Source: Bryobacterales bacterium
GTDB taxonomy: Bacteria > Acidobacteriota > Terriglobia > Bryobacterales > Bryobacteraceae
Direction: 5' to 3'
DNA length: 64,000 nucleotides
Assembly (NCBI GenBank): GCA_016716385.1
Contig: JADJWL010000011.1
Coordinates: 1 to 64,000, forward strand
Position numbers and translations under genes: made by a program. Within the stretch, counting starts at the first letter, position 1, and the number at the start of each line of letters is the position of its first letter. Of this stretch, positions 1 through 10,000 are shown in pieces. The notes under the pieces were generated by a model. It had not been told where the DNA came from. It searched no databases and was given only the letters and a program-made list of their open reading frames with translations.

Positions 1-2
1 GA

Positions 3-827
3 GCGCGCCAGAAGGGTCTCGATCTGCGCCTCGACCTCGACCCGGGCGTGCCGGAGACCCTGGTGGGCGATCCGCACCGGCTGCGCCAGGTGGTGGTGAA
101 TATTCTCAGCAACGCCATCAAGTTCACCGCCGGCGGATCGGTCGAACTGCGGCTGCGGGTCGATGTCGATCTGGGGACTTCGCTCCAATTGCTGACCTCT
201 GTACGCGACACCGGAATCGGCATTCCGAAAGAACTGCACGCCACGATCTTTGACCCTTTTCGCCAGGCCGACGAAAGCGTTGCCCGCCGATACGGCGGCA
301 CTGGTCTGGGACTCGCAATCTCGTCCGAACTGGTGAGCCTGATGCAAGGGCGCATCTGGCTGGAGAGCGCGGCCGGGGAGGGCAGCACGTTCTATTTCAC
401 CGTGACGCTGGGCAAGGCGCCGGCGCCGGGCGCGTCCGATACGCCCGCCCGACGCCTGCGCGTGCTGCTGGCCGAGGATAACGCGATCAACCAAAAACTG
501 GCCATGCGGCTATTGGAGAAACGTGGGCACGAAGTGGTTGTGGCCGCCGACGGCCATGAGACACTGGCGGCGTTTGAGCGGGATTGCTTCGACGCCATTC
601 TCATGGACGTTCAAATGCCCGGCCTCGACGGCATCGACGTCACTACACGGATTCGCCAACGCGAGAAGGGAACGGGGCGCCACGTCGCGGTGATCGCGAT
701 GACCGCCAATACGGTGCCGGGGGATCGCGAACGTTGCCTTGCTGCCGGCATGGACGCCTTCCTGGCAAAGCCGGTCCAACCGGCCACGCTGTTCGACGTA
801 CTGGATTCGCTGACCGCCAAGGGGTAG
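3..827 (+). CDS. Hybrid sensor histidine kinase, C-terminal part (cut by window edge)
   Basis: The reading frame is open from the left edge, so the sensor and phospho-acceptor His domain lie outside. The visible 274 residues hold a GHKL ATPase domain with N box (NILSNAIKFT), G1 (DTGIGIP), F box (FDPFRQAD) and G2 (GGTGLGLAI), then a receiver domain with the acidic pair (AEDN), phospho-acceptor Asp in LMDVQMPGLDG, and the conserved Lys in FLAKP. All key residues are present, so it should be an active hybrid kinase. The receiver is C-terminal, as in kinases that relay to an Hpt protein; none is seen nearby. A CMD-family gene follows after 10 bases. Confidence 0.95.
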   Translation, partial: ARQKGLDLRLDLDPGVPETLVGDPHRLRQVVVNILSNAIKFTAGGSVELRLRVDVDLGTSLQLLTSVRDTGIGIPKELHATIFDPFRQADESVARRYGGTGLGLAISSELVSLMQGRIWLESAAGEGSTFYFTVTLGKAPAPGASDTPARRLRVLLAEDNAINQKLAMRLLEKRGHEVVVAADGHETLAAFERDCFDAILMDVQMPGLDGIDVTTRIRQREKGTGRHVAVIAMTANTVPGDRERCLAAGMDAFLAKPVQPATLFDVLDSLTAKG

Positions 828-837
828 TATCCAATTG

Positions 838-1182
838 ATGCCTAAATCGATTCCCGATCCGATCAAGAGGTTCCAGAAGAACTACCCGCAGGTCTGGGAC
901 GCGTTCACGGCGCTCGGCTCGGCGTGTCACGATGCCGAGGGGCCGCTGGACGAAAAGGCCCGGCGCCTCGTGAAGGTTGCGCTGGCAATCGGCGCACGCC
1001 ACGAGGGCGCTGTCCACTCCGCCACCCGGCGGGCCAAGGAGAGCGGCGTCTCAGCCGAGGAGATCCGCCAGGTGGCCGTACTGGCCATTACGACCATTGG
1101 TTGGCCGGCTTCGCTGGCCGCAATGACCTGGATCGACGACGAACTGCTGCCGCTCGAGAAAAAGAAAAAGAAGAAGAATTAG
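838..1182 (+). CDS. Carboxymuconolactone decarboxylase (CMD) family protein
   Basis: A 114-residue, mostly helical single-domain protein of the CMD/AhpD fold, with the pattern LVKVALAIGA..EGAVHSATRRAKESGVSAEEIRQV. The AhpD peroxidase CxxC is absent: the two positions read Ala and Glu while the following His is kept. Thiol peroxidase activity of the AhpD type is therefore unlikely. ATG at 838 is preferred; a TTG directly before it is possible. The C-terminus is a run of lysines. It follows the hybrid kinase by 10 bases and may be cotranscribed. The substrate is unknown. Confidence 0.85.
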   Translation: MPKSIPDPIKRFQKNYPQVWDAFTALGSACHDAEGPLDEKARRLVKVALAIGARHEGAVHSATRRAKESGVSAEEIRQVAVLAITTIGWPASLAAMTWIDDELLPLEKKKKKKN

Positions 1183-1279
1183 CAGAAATCTTCTATTGCA
1201 TCCATCCGGGTAACCGTGTATTCTCAGCCAGTCGTCCGGCTTGCTTGAAGGCGGGGGACAAGCGGAGAGGAGGGCGGCG

Positions 1280-2053
1280 ATGAGCGGATCCACACTGGCG
1301 CTTCCCGTCCCGGTGGCACTGGAGCGCAGCCGGTTCTACTTCCGGATGGCCGTGGCGTGTTTCGCGGTCGCCGTGGCCGGGTTTGCCCCGACCTATTGGA
1401 TCCCCCTCGTCGGCGGGACGCTCAGCGTCCCGCCCCTGGTCCACATTCATGCCGTGTTTTTTTACGGCTGGACCCTGTTGTTCATGCGGCAGACCTGGCT
1501 GGCATCGCGCGGCGCGATCGCCCGGCACCGGGAACTCGGCATCGCCGGGGTAGCGCTGGCGACGGGCATGTGCTTTCTGGGTCTGTGGGTGGCGATCAAT
1601 GGCCTCAAGCAGTTCGAGGCCGCCGGATTCGGCGAAACGGCACGCGCGTTCTCGATCGTTTCGGTCACGGGTATCCTGCTCTTCGGCGCATTGTTCGGCG
1701 CGGCAGTCGTATTTGTGAAAAACCCGGACATCCACAAGCGCCTGATGCTCGTGGCCACTGTCTCCGTCTTGCAAGCTGCGATCGCGCGTTGGTTCGCCGT
1801 CTTTCTCGCGACGCCGGGTCCGGGAGGGATCCGGCTTCCTCCGCCCGTCGCCGTGAGTGTGATGCCGGGACTGGTTTCCGACCTGCTGATTGTCTGGGCG
1901 ATGATCCACGACCGGAACACGCGCGGGCGCGTGCATCCCGTCTATTGGATCGCTGGCGGCGTTCTGCTCGCAGTGCAGTTGCTACGGGTCCCGCTCAGCA
2001 GCACCGCCGGCTGGCACAGGATCACGGAATGGATGCTGGCGCTAGCCCCCTAG
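1280..2053 (+). CDS. Multi-pass inner-membrane protein of unknown function
   Basis: A 257-residue protein with about seven hydrophobic segments, for example around residues 20-40, 50-75, 85-105, 125-145, 160-180, 190-210 and 225-245 counted from this ATG. His residues sit in the second segment (PLVHIHAVFFYGW). I do not recognise the family. The ATG at 1280 is chosen because a purine-rich ribosome site (GGAGAGGAGGG) lies just upstream, whereas the frame's earlier start would add a hydrophilic 13-residue tail. It converges on larB with a four-base gap. Confidence 0.75.
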   Translation: MSGSTLALPVPVALERSRFYFRMAVACFAVAVAGFAPTYWIPLVGGTLSVPPLVHIHAVFFYGWTLLFMRQTWLASRGAIARHRELGIAGVALATGMCFLGLWVAINGLKQFEAAGFGETARAFSIVSVTGILLFGALFGAAVVFVKNPDIHKRLMLVATVSVLQAAIARWFAVFLATPGPGGIRLPPPVAVSVMPGLVSDLLIVWAMIHDRNTRGRVHPVYWIAGGVLLAVQLLRVPLSSTAGWHRITEWMLALAP

Positions 2054-2057
2054 GGGC

Positions 2058-2810
2058 TCACAGCCGGTTGATCAGGCTGGCGACGTATCCCCCGCCGAAG
2101 CCATTGTCGATGTTGACCACCGTCACGTTGGAGGCGCAACTGTTCAGCATGCCGAGCAGCGCCGCCAGTCCGTGGAAACTGGCGCCGTAGCCGACACTGG
2201 TGGGGACGGCGATCACGGGGCACGACACGAGGCCGCCGACCGCACTCGGCAGCGCTCCCTCCATGCCGGCGCACACGACGATTACCCGCGCCTCGGCCAG
2301 ACGCGCCCGGTTATTCATCAGCCGGTGGATGCCGGCGACGCCGATATCGTGGATGGTTTCCACCTCGTTGCCCATCGCCTCGGCCGTGACCTGAGCCTCT
2401 TCAGCGACGGGAATATCACTGGTTCCGGCACATACGACGGCGACCTTCCCCTTCCCGAGCACCGTCCGGTCGCGCCAGACGCGGATGGCGCCGCTCAGCG
2501 GAAAGTACTCGGCTTCGGGAGCGATCTGCCGCACAAGGGCGGCCGCCTCGTCGTCCGTGCGCGTAATGAGGACGTTCCGCGCGTGCTCCAGCAATCGTCC
2601 GGCAATCGCCGCGACCTGCTGCGGGGTCTTGCCCTTGCCGAAGACCACCTCGGGCATTCCGTGGCGCAATGCGCGATGATGATCGACCTTGGCAAACCCC
2701 AGGTCTTCGAACGGCATATGCCGTAAGCGTCCGAGAGCCTGATCGACATCCATGGCGCCGACGCGAACTTCTTCCAACAGGGTACGGATCTGCGATTCTG
2801 TCATAGGCAT
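2058..2810 (-). CDS. larB: LarB, nickel-pincer cofactor biosynthesis carboxylase
   Basis: A 250-residue protein with a short helical N-terminus and a C-terminal PurE-like (AIR carboxylase) fold. Diagnostic stretches are VVCAGTSDIPVAEEA, VVCAGMEGALPSAVGGLV, VIAVPTSVGYGAS and VNIDNGFGGGY. LarB makes pyridinium-3,5-biscarboxylate mononucleotide from nicotinate adenine dinucleotide, the first step to the nickel-pincer nucleotide of lactate racemase and related enzymes. No larC or larE is present in the window, so the gene stands alone here. ATG at 2810 or 2804 are both possible. It is divergent from galU with 54 bases between them, which must hold both promoters. Confidence 0.93.
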   Translation of the reverse strand: MPMTESQIRTLLEEVRVGAMDVDQALGRLRHMPFEDLGFAKVDHHRALRHGMPEVVFGKGKTPQQVAAIAGRLLEHARNVLITRTDDEAAALVRQIAPEAEYFPLSGAIRVWRDRTVLGKGKVAVVCAGTSDIPVAEEAQVTAEAMGNEVETIHDIGVAGIHRLMNNRARLAEARVIVVCAGMEGALPSAVGGLVSCPVIAVPTSVGYGASFHGLAALLGMLNSCASNVTVVNIDNGFGGGYVASLINRL

Positions 2811-2864
2811 TTCTGAGACTAGCAAGTTGCGCGGCTGTCGTGCGCGAAGGAAACTGGGGAAGAT

Positions 2865-3749
2865 ATGCTTCCAAAAGTGCGCAAGGCGGTGTTTCCCGCC
2901 GCGGGGCTCGGGACGCGCTTCCTGCCCGCCACCAAGGCACAGCCGAAGGAAATGCTGCCGCTGGTCGACAAGCCCTTGATCCAGTACGGTGTGGAGGAGG
3001 CGATCTACTCCGGGATCCAGAACATCATCATCGTCACGGGACGGGGCAAGACGGCCATCGAAGATCATTTCGACGTCAGCTTCGAGCTCGAGTACCTGCT
3101 GGAGTCGCGCGGCAAGAAGGACCTGCTGGCCACCGTCCGCAGCGTCTCGGATCTGATCAACGTCAGCTACATCCGGCAGAAGGAGGCGCTCGGCCTGGGT
3201 CATGCCATCCTGCGCGCGCAGGAACTTGTCGGCAACGAGTCCTTCGCCGCGGTTTTGTCCGACGACGTCATCGACGCCGAGACCCCGTGCCTGCGCCAGT
3301 TGCTCGACGTCCATGAGTTCTTCCGCGCCCCCGTCCTGGCTGTGATGGAAGTGCCGCGCGAGAACATCTCGGCCTATGGCGTCGTCGACGCCGAGCCGAT
3401 TGCGCACAAGGGCGGCAAAGACCGGCTGTACCGCATCCGGGATATGATCGAGAAGCCGAAGCCCAGCGATGCGCCGTCGAACCTGGCGATCATCGGGCGG
3501 TACGTGCTGACGCACGAGATCTTCGACTGCATCAGCAGTATCGAACCGGGCAGCGGTGGGGAAATCCAGTTGACCGACGCGTTGAAGAAACTGCTGCACA
3601 GCCGCCCGATCTACGCCTACCGGTTCGAGGGGACGCGTTACGACGCGGGCGACAAGCTGGGTTTCCTGAAAGCTACGGTCGAGTTTGCGCTGCGCCGGCA
3701 TGACCTCGGCGAGGCATTCCGGGAGTACCTGAAGAGTCTGCATCTGTAG
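2865..3749 (+). CDS. galU: UTP-glucose-1-phosphate uridylyltransferase
   Basis: A 294-residue protein of normal GalU length. The nucleotide-binding signature GLGTRFLPATKAQPKEMLPL is near residue 10, followed by LIQYGVEEA, LGLGHAIL, VLSDDVI, the ENISAYGVVD and EKPKPSDAPSNLAIIGRYVL stretches and a C-terminal RYDAGDKLGFLKATVE. It makes UDP-glucose from UTP and glucose-1-phosphate in the cytoplasm for glycan and exopolysaccharide synthesis. A GGGGAAG ribosome site precedes the ATG. The next gene starts 10 bases downstream on the same strand, so the two probably form an operon linking UDP-sugar and sugar-acid metabolism. Confidence 0.97.
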   Translation: MLPKVRKAVFPAAGLGTRFLPATKAQPKEMLPLVDKPLIQYGVEEAIYSGIQNIIIVTGRGKTAIEDHFDVSFELEYLLESRGKKDLLATVRSVSDLINVSYIRQKEALGLGHAILRAQELVGNESFAAVLSDDVIDAETPCLRQLLDVHEFFRAPVLAVMEVPRENISAYGVVDAEPIAHKGGKDRLYRIRDMIEKPKPSDAPSNLAIIGRYVLTHEIFDCISSIEPGSGGEIQLTDALKKLLHSRPIYAYRFEGTRYDAGDKLGFLKATVEFALRRHDLGEAFREYLKSLHL

Positions 3750-3759
3750 GAGGAGCAAG

Positions 3760-5589
3760 TTGGCTGAACTGGAACTGCCGGGCGCTGCGGCGCTCGGTGA
3801 AATCGTGCTGTCCGTGGGTGAAGGACGGGCCTGGACCGATGAGTTGCGCGCGCAAGCCGCGGCACGCGCCGAAGAAACGAACCTGGACGGGCTGACCGCC
3901 CATTTCGGTTCGCTCACCGCCGATCCCCTGGATTCACGCAGTTGCTACCTCGCCGTGGACGGGCCCGGCAGTGAAGGGCGGCTGTTACATTTTGCACCGG
4001 ACGACGCGCCGCCGGAAGCGCTGTTCCCGGGAGCCGTTTCGCTCGGCCGTGCACGATCGGGCGAGCGCGAGTTCGCGACGCACGTGATCCCGTTTTCTTC
4101 GCGCGACTGGGACGCCATCCGGACGTTCGCCGCACGCGTCGAACCGGCTTTTCTGCCGCGCCCGCAGCGGGACCGCCCCGCGATCGCGACCGGTAACCGG
4201 CACCCGGAGATCAGCCTGCCGGCGGCATTCGCCGCATTCCGCGCCATTCTCGACGAGACGGGTGTCAACATGGCGTCCACGGCGCAGTTGTCCGCGACGC
4301 GTGAAATGACCACCGACGACGCGATCGCGGCGCGCGATGGCGAAATACCCACGGCCGCCGGACACACCCGCGTTTCCATCCGCCACCTCTACCATGCGGG
4401 CGTATGGGCGGCGATCCGCGCCGGCTGGCGGGAAGGATTCACCGCGGAGGCGGACCACTTCATCGTGAGCGGAGACACCCCCGCCGGGATCGCCCAGTCG
4501 GTAGAGGCCGCCAAGGAAGCCATTCGCCACGCAGCGGGATTCACCAAGTTCACCACCGACACCTCGCGCCTGTTCGTTCTCCAGGCCGACACCCGCCACC
4601 CGCAGGCGTGGAGCGACACCGTTGTCGAGGAGAAGTTCCGGGACATCTTTCCCTCCTCCGAGCAGGCGTGGATCCTCGGCGAGTTCTCGCGAGCCTTCGC
4701 GGCCGGGGACAGGGTCTACCAGTTGACTCCCGCGCAGATACGGCGGCTCGCGGTGAAGTTCGGCGAGAGCCTCAAGCTGAACGAGGAGCTCTACGACACC
4801 ATCGTGCAGGTGCGCGGACCAGCCTTCGATTTCGAGCCTTCGATCGATGAGGCCGAGACCCTGACCACACCGGAAGAGATGATCTTTTGCATGCACTGGC
4901 TGGCGCTGCGCGGACGCCCGGCGCAGTTGGTGCCGCCGAACCTCGGCTTCAAGAAGCGGCAGGCCTACCCCGAGAGTCCGGAAGCGCTGGAAGCGTACGT
5001 GGCCCACAAGATGTGGCCGGAACTGGCGGACCGGGTTTCCCGCCAGTTCGGCGGAAAGCCGCTCGAAGAGCTGTTCGCCCGCGTCGCTGACCTGGCGGCG
5101 GTCGCGCGTCACTTCGACGGCACGCTCAGCATCCATTCGGGCAGCGGCAAGCAGGCAGCCGTGCTCGAATGCATCGGCCGCGCCACGGGGGGACGGGTGA
5201 ATTACAAGATCTCGGGCGAGTTGCAGTTGCAGCTTCTCGACGTGCTGGCGGAACAGGAAGCGGGCTCGCGCTGGCGCACTCTGTTCGAGCGCATGGCGGA
5301 CCGCGCCAACGCCTTCGCCGCGGCCGGCGCGTTCGGCGGCGAGAGCGAACTGGCCGCGCAATACCGCGATCCGTACCTCGGCGACGCGGAGAAAGGCCGT
5401 GTGGACGGCAACCTCTTCCTGGTGTTCTGGATCGGCAACCTGGTAGGCAGCCGCGACACCGCCGCGCCCGACGGTGACCACCGCTTCTTCAAGGACAAGC
5501 TCGACGAATTGCCGGCCGACTTGCTGGCCGAGGTCCGGTCACGCAATTCCCGCTACGTCCGGTGGCTGGCGTCCCACCTGCGGGGCTGA
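3760..5589 (+). CDS. Tagaturonate/fructuronate epimerase-like protein (UxaE family)
   Basis: A 609-residue cytoplasmic protein. Conserved-looking blocks are FTKFTTDTSRLFVLQAD, VPPNLGFKKRQAYPES and TLSIHSGSGKQAAVLE, which I associate with the UxaE family that interconverts tagaturonate and fructuronate in hexuronate catabolism. It is longer than the roughly 480 residues I expect for the Thermotoga enzyme, the extra length being mainly N-terminal. The start is TTG at 3760, with a strong AGGAGGAG ribosome site just upstream and only 10 bases from galU. The family assignment is from memory of motifs and is moderate; the CDS itself is certain. Confidence 0.7.
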   Translation: MAELELPGAAALGEIVLSVGEGRAWTDELRAQAAARAEETNLDGLTAHFGSLTADPLDSRSCYLAVDGPGSEGRLLHFAPDDAPPEALFPGAVSLGRARSGEREFATHVIPFSSRDWDAIRTFAARVEPAFLPRPQRDRPAIATGNRHPEISLPAAFAAFRAILDETGVNMASTAQLSATREMTTDDAIAARDGEIPTAAGHTRVSIRHLYHAGVWAAIRAGWREGFTAEADHFIVSGDTPAGIAQSVEAAKEAIRHAAGFTKFTTDTSRLFVLQADTRHPQAWSDTVVEEKFRDIFPSSEQAWILGEFSRAFAAGDRVYQLTPAQIRRLAVKFGESLKLNEELYDTIVQVRGPAFDFEPSIDEAETLTTPEEMIFCMHWLALRGRPAQLVPPNLGFKKRQAYPESPEALEAYVAHKMWPELADRVSRQFGGKPLEELFARVADLAAVARHFDGTLSIHSGSGKQAAVLECIGRATGGRVNYKISGELQLQLLDVLAEQEAGSRWRTLFERMADRANAFAAAGAFGGESELAAQYRDPYLGDAEKGRVDGNLFLVFWIGNLVGSRDTAAPDGDHRFFKDKLDELPADLLAEVRSRNSRYVRWLASHLRG

Positions 5590-6861
5590 CTAGCGGGAGA
5601 GCACCTGGGCGATCTCCCGGACGCCGAGATAGACGAAGACGGCCAGCGCGAGACCGAGAACGACGTTCGTGGCCAGCCCGCTGCGGAACGTCTGTCCGAC
5701 CCAGACGCGGCGGTTGTTCATGATCAGGAGCGTCAGGGCGAGGATCGGCAGCAGCGTTGCGCCGACGATTCCGAAAGCCAGTTGCAGTTCCTCGACCGGC
5801 CAGTGCAGCAGGAAAAGCGGGACGGTCGCAATAAAGACCAGATAGAACCGGTACGGACGGGAGCGCTCCACGTCGACATCGCCGCGGTCGGCGATACCGC
5901 GCCCTCCGCGGAGCCAGTAGAAGTCCGTGAACAGGTACGGGATGCTCTGCCAGACGCCGAGGAGTGCGGCGAAGACCGCCGCCCAGAAACCCACCAGGAA
6001 CGCCCACTTCCCCGCCGGCCCGAGCGCGACTGCCAGTTGATCGGCCATCATCAGCGCCATAGCCGCGCCTTTGCCCTGCACCGGCACGCGTGAGCCGATG
6101 TAGACCACGGCAATCCCAAAGATGCCGATCACAACGTACGAGAGAACCAGATCGACGCGGCAGGCGCGCAGGCCCTCGACTCCGCTGCGCCGCTCTTCGC
6201 GAATCCAGTATCCGTAACTGACCAGCGAGACCGTTCCGCCCACCGCCCCGACGAGGCCGACGACCCAGCCCGCGCTGCCGTCGGGAAGGGACGGAACCAG
6301 ACCCGCGGCCATCGCGCCCCAGTCGGGAGACAGGAGAAATGCCGTGAGCGTCACGGCGCCGAACATCGCGCCGACGCAGACGGCCAGCACCCGTTTGAGC
6401 AGTTGATAGCCTCCGCTCCAGACCAGCACCAGACCTGCGAGAGAGTGGATCACGCCCCACTGGTCTCGCGTGCGGTCGAGATCGGCATTGGGCAGTAGGC
6501 CCGCGGCGGCGACGCCGCACGCGCTGGAGAGCATGCCTCCAACGACGAGCGTGAACAGCAGCAGATACGCCAGGAAGACCCACTGAATCCAGCGGCCGAG
6601 GCGCGTGATCCAGCCTTCGAGCAGCGTGGTCCTGGTAGCCATCTGCCAGCGTGCGATGCCCTCGTTGAGGGTCCACTTCAGCGCCACCCCGGCGGGCACA
6701 GCCCAGAGCACACTGATGCCCGCTTCAGCGCCCGCAAGACTGCCGGTCAGGATGTCGCCGGCGCCGACGCTCGTCGCCGTCAGCAGGATGGCGGGTCCGA
6801 TCGCCGGCCATTGGAACGTCTTCGTGCGGCGGTTCAGTGTTTTCCCCCTCCCGGCGAGCAT
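5590..6861 (-). CDS. Nramp-like transporter with altered metal-site motifs
   Basis: About 423 residues with 10-11 hydrophobic segments in the Nramp/LeuT pattern, beginning IGPAILLTATSVGAGDILTGS. Classical Nramp proteins carry DPGN in segment 1 and MPH in segment 6 as metal ligands. Here segment 1 reads SVGAGD, and the region that should be segment 6 reads TVSLVSYGYWIREE, so neither is recognisable. Transport of Mn or Fe by the classical site is therefore doubtful. The ATG at 6861 is chosen, but a CTG eight codons in follows a better ribosome site (GGGAGGGGG). It converges on the epimerase gene with no gap. Confidence 0.8.
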   Translation of the reverse strand: MLAGRGKTLNRRTKTFQWPAIGPAILLTATSVGAGDILTGSLAGAEAGISVLWAVPAGVALKWTLNEGIARWQMATRTTLLEGWITRLGRWIQWVFLAYLLLFTLVVGGMLSSACGVAAAGLLPNADLDRTRDQWGVIHSLAGLVLVWSGGYQLLKRVLAVCVGAMFGAVTLTAFLLSPDWGAMAAGLVPSLPDGSAGWVVGLVGAVGGTVSLVSYGYWIREERRSGVEGLRACRVDLVLSYVVIGIFGIAVVYIGSRVPVQGKGAAMALMMADQLAVALGPAGKWAFLVGFWAAVFAALLGVWQSIPYLFTDFYWLRGGRGIADRGDVDVERSRPYRFYLVFIATVPLFLLHWPVEELQLAFGIVGATLLPILALTLLIMNNRRVWVGQTFRSGLATNVVLGLALAVFVYLGVREIAQVLSR

Positions 6862-6915
6862 AGGACGGAAAAGGGCCGCGCGCAAGCAACGGCGGCCCGA
6901 CGGAGACCGGCACGG

Positions 6916-6921
6916 TATAAT
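6916..6921 (+). promoter_or_regulatory. Candidate -10 element upstream of the hybrid kinase gene
   Basis: A perfect TATAAT lies in the roughly 200-base divergent region between the Nramp-like gene and the hybrid kinase. No convincing -35 hexamer is seen 16-18 bases upstream. If used, the leader to the ATG at 7062 would be about 135 bases. Confidence 0.35.
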
Positions 6922-7061
6922 GGCGGCGCGGAACGGGTGGCCGGCTTGGCTCACCCGGCTCTCCCGCGGCCTGCTGCCGCCGCGAGTTCATCGGGCCATA
7001 CCTGGGAGGACCTGAAATCCTACTCCAATCGATCGCACGGCTTCGCGACCGCCTCGCGGCG

Positions 7062-10000
7062 ATGTCCCTGCGCACCAAGCTCTTTCTCCTCGTGCTGATC
7101 ATCCTTGGACCGGCAGCGGGCGATCTGTATCTGGTCCAGGTTGTCGAGAGGCCCTTCGCTGAACTGCAGGCCCGTTTGGCGGATCCGGCGTCGCGTTATG
7201 AATTGCTGGTTGCGATCCATGAGCGCCTGGTAGCGGCCTCAGGCTATGTCGCGTCGACGGCCGACCCGGAGCGGGCGCCGCGAATGATCCGCCAGGAGCT
7301 CGGCGAGGTCGCCGACCGCCTCCGCCGGTACGAACTCCTGGTCGCCGACCGGCCTCCGGGACAGCTCGGCCATCTGCGAACACTCGTGGAACAGCGCGTG
7401 GAGAATCTGCTCGCCTTGGCGGAAATCATTCAGCGGCGGGAGATCGGGAGCGAGGAATGGATTGGCCGGCTGGATCGCGGCAGGCAGATCCGGATGGAGC
7501 TCTTCCGGGTCATCGAAGGGATCAATCGCTCTGAGTGGCTGGCGCTGCAGGCCGACGTGGCAACGCGAGGCATCGCTGCGGGCAGGTCCGGCTGGCTGCG
7601 CATGACCGGCATCCTGTTCAGCGCCGCCGGCGCCTTGATCGCTTTGTCCATTGGCCTTTCCTTCGTGCGCAGGATCGACCGCCTCGGCCGCGTCTGCGCG
7701 GCGATGGCCAGGGGGCAGCGCGTCCCGCCACTCCCGGCCGCCGGCGATGAACTGGGGCATCTCGAAGCTTCACTTTCGGGCGTCAGCGAATTGCTTGCCG
7801 AGCGCGAGCAGAACCTGCTGCGCCACACGCGCGAACTGGAGGAGGCCAATGCCGCACTGGCCGGCGATATCCGCCACCGGGAAAGGATCGAGGCGGCCTT
7901 GCGCGAGTCTGAGGAGATGCAGGCGGGACAGAAGAGCGTCCTCGAGACAGTCGCTCAGAATCCGCCCTTGGACCGGGTGATGCAAGCTGTTCTCGAGTTC
8001 GCAGCACGGGGTCTGCCGGAAGGACGTTGCGCATTGATCCTGATCAGCGCGCAACAGCACCAGGCTTGGGAAATGGACGCGGAAGCGGAGCGAGGCAACC
8101 TGATCCGCCTGGCGATCAATCTCATCCCCCGGAACTGGGTAGGAAGCGCACGGCCCCAAACCCGGACAGGCGACGCACGGGAGGCGGCAATTGCGGTCCC
8201 GGGAATCGAGGCGTTCTGGCTCACCTCTCTACCCGTATCCCCCGAGGGGTGCACCGCTGTGCTGGCTGTCTTTTTCTCCAGGCGGCGCGAACCGGCCCAG
8301 AGGGAGATCGACCGGGTCGAACAGGCTCTCAGCGTCGCCCGCATCGGGTTCGAGCACTGGCGGATGCGCGAACTGGCCGAGTCCCAGAAGGAGCGATTCC
8401 GCCGCCTCCTCGAGGATACCTACGACTTGGTCGGCATCCTTGAGCCGGACGGCTCGATACGCTACATCAGCGAATCCGTGCGACGCGCTCTCGGTTACTC
8501 CGCGGAAGACTTGACTGGCCATTCCTGCATCGCGCTGGTGGAACCCAGGCAGAGGGAGTTTCTACAGGACGAACTGCGCCTGGTGGCCGGCGATCTGGAG
8601 AGCCGCCCGGCGTTCGAGATCGACTTCCTGCACCGCGATGGTTCTAGCCGCACGTGCGAGATCTACTTGCGCAATCTGCTGGCGGACCCGGTCATAAGTG
8701 GCATTGTGGTCAACGCCCACGACGTGACGGACAGCCGCCAGGCCGAGATGGCCGTGATCGCCAGCGAGAGCCGGTACCGCGACTTGTTCGAGAACGCCCG
8801 CGACATGCTGTACACGCACGATCTGGCCGGCAACTTCACCTCGCTGAACCGTACGGCGGAGAGACTGACCGGCTACACCCGCGACGAAGCGCTCCGCATG
8901 AACATCCTGGACGCCGTCGCCCCGGAACACCAGGACATCCTTCAGCAGATGATCAATCGCCAGGTGGGAGGCGACCCGGGAGGGATCTTCGAGGTGGAGC
9001 TGGTGGCGAAGTCGGGCGCGAGGATTCCCATTGAGGTCAGCGCCCGGCTGATCTTCGCCGATGGCCGGCCGGCGGGCGTCCAGGGCATCGCGCGCGACAT
9101 CACGGAACGGAGGCAGTTGGAAACCCAGTTGGTGCACGCCCAGAAGATGGAAGCGGTCGGGCGTCTGGCTGGCGGTGTGGCCCACGATTTCAACAACCTC
9201 CTGACCGTCTTCACGGGATACACGCAGTGGATCCTCGACGATCTGCCCGCGGACAGTCCGCTGCGGGAGAGCGCCGAAGAAGCTCTGCTGGCGGCGCACC
9301 GCGCCGCCGCCCTCACCAATCAGTTGCTGGCGTTCAGCCGCAAGCAGGTGAATCAGCCCGCGACCGTCGATTTGAACGCGCTGGTGGCTCAGATGGAGAG
9401 AATGCTGCGCCGCGTGATCGGCGAGGATGTCGAGCTTTCGGTCGCGATGGGCCCGCGGCTCGGCGCCGTGCGGGCCGACCCCAGCCAGATCGAGATGGCC
9501 ATTCTCAACCTGGTCCTCAACGCGCGCGATGCCATGCCGAACGGCGGGAAGCTGATCATTGAAACGGCGGAGGTGGCGCTGGACGAAGGGTACTCGCGCA
9601 CGCATCTGGGTTGCCCGCCGGGTGAGTACGTCATGCTGGCGGTCACCGATACGGGCTGCGGGATGGACGCAGCCACGCAGGCGCGCGCGTTCGAACCTTT
9701 CTTCACAACCAAGGAAAAGGGGAAGGGCACGGGCTTAGGTTTGTCTACCGTGTACGGCGTGGTCAAGCAGAGTGGCGGCTACGTCTGGCTGTATAGCGAA
9801 CCGGGCATCGGCACGGTGTTCAAGCTGTATCTGCCGCGCCTTTTCGACGGTGCGACTTCCGGCGGACGGGGCTTGGCGGCCACGGCCCGTGAGGGCAGCG
9901 AGACCATTCTGCTGGTGGAAGACGAGAGTCCATTGCGGCGCATGGTGTGCGAGATGCTGCAGAGGCAGGGCTACCGGATCCTGGAGGCGGGGGGTGGCGA

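Noticed and set aside
2058..3917. A 619-residue minus-strand frame covering larB and galU
   Set aside because: The upstream part is the antisense of galU; larB itself starts at 2804-2810.
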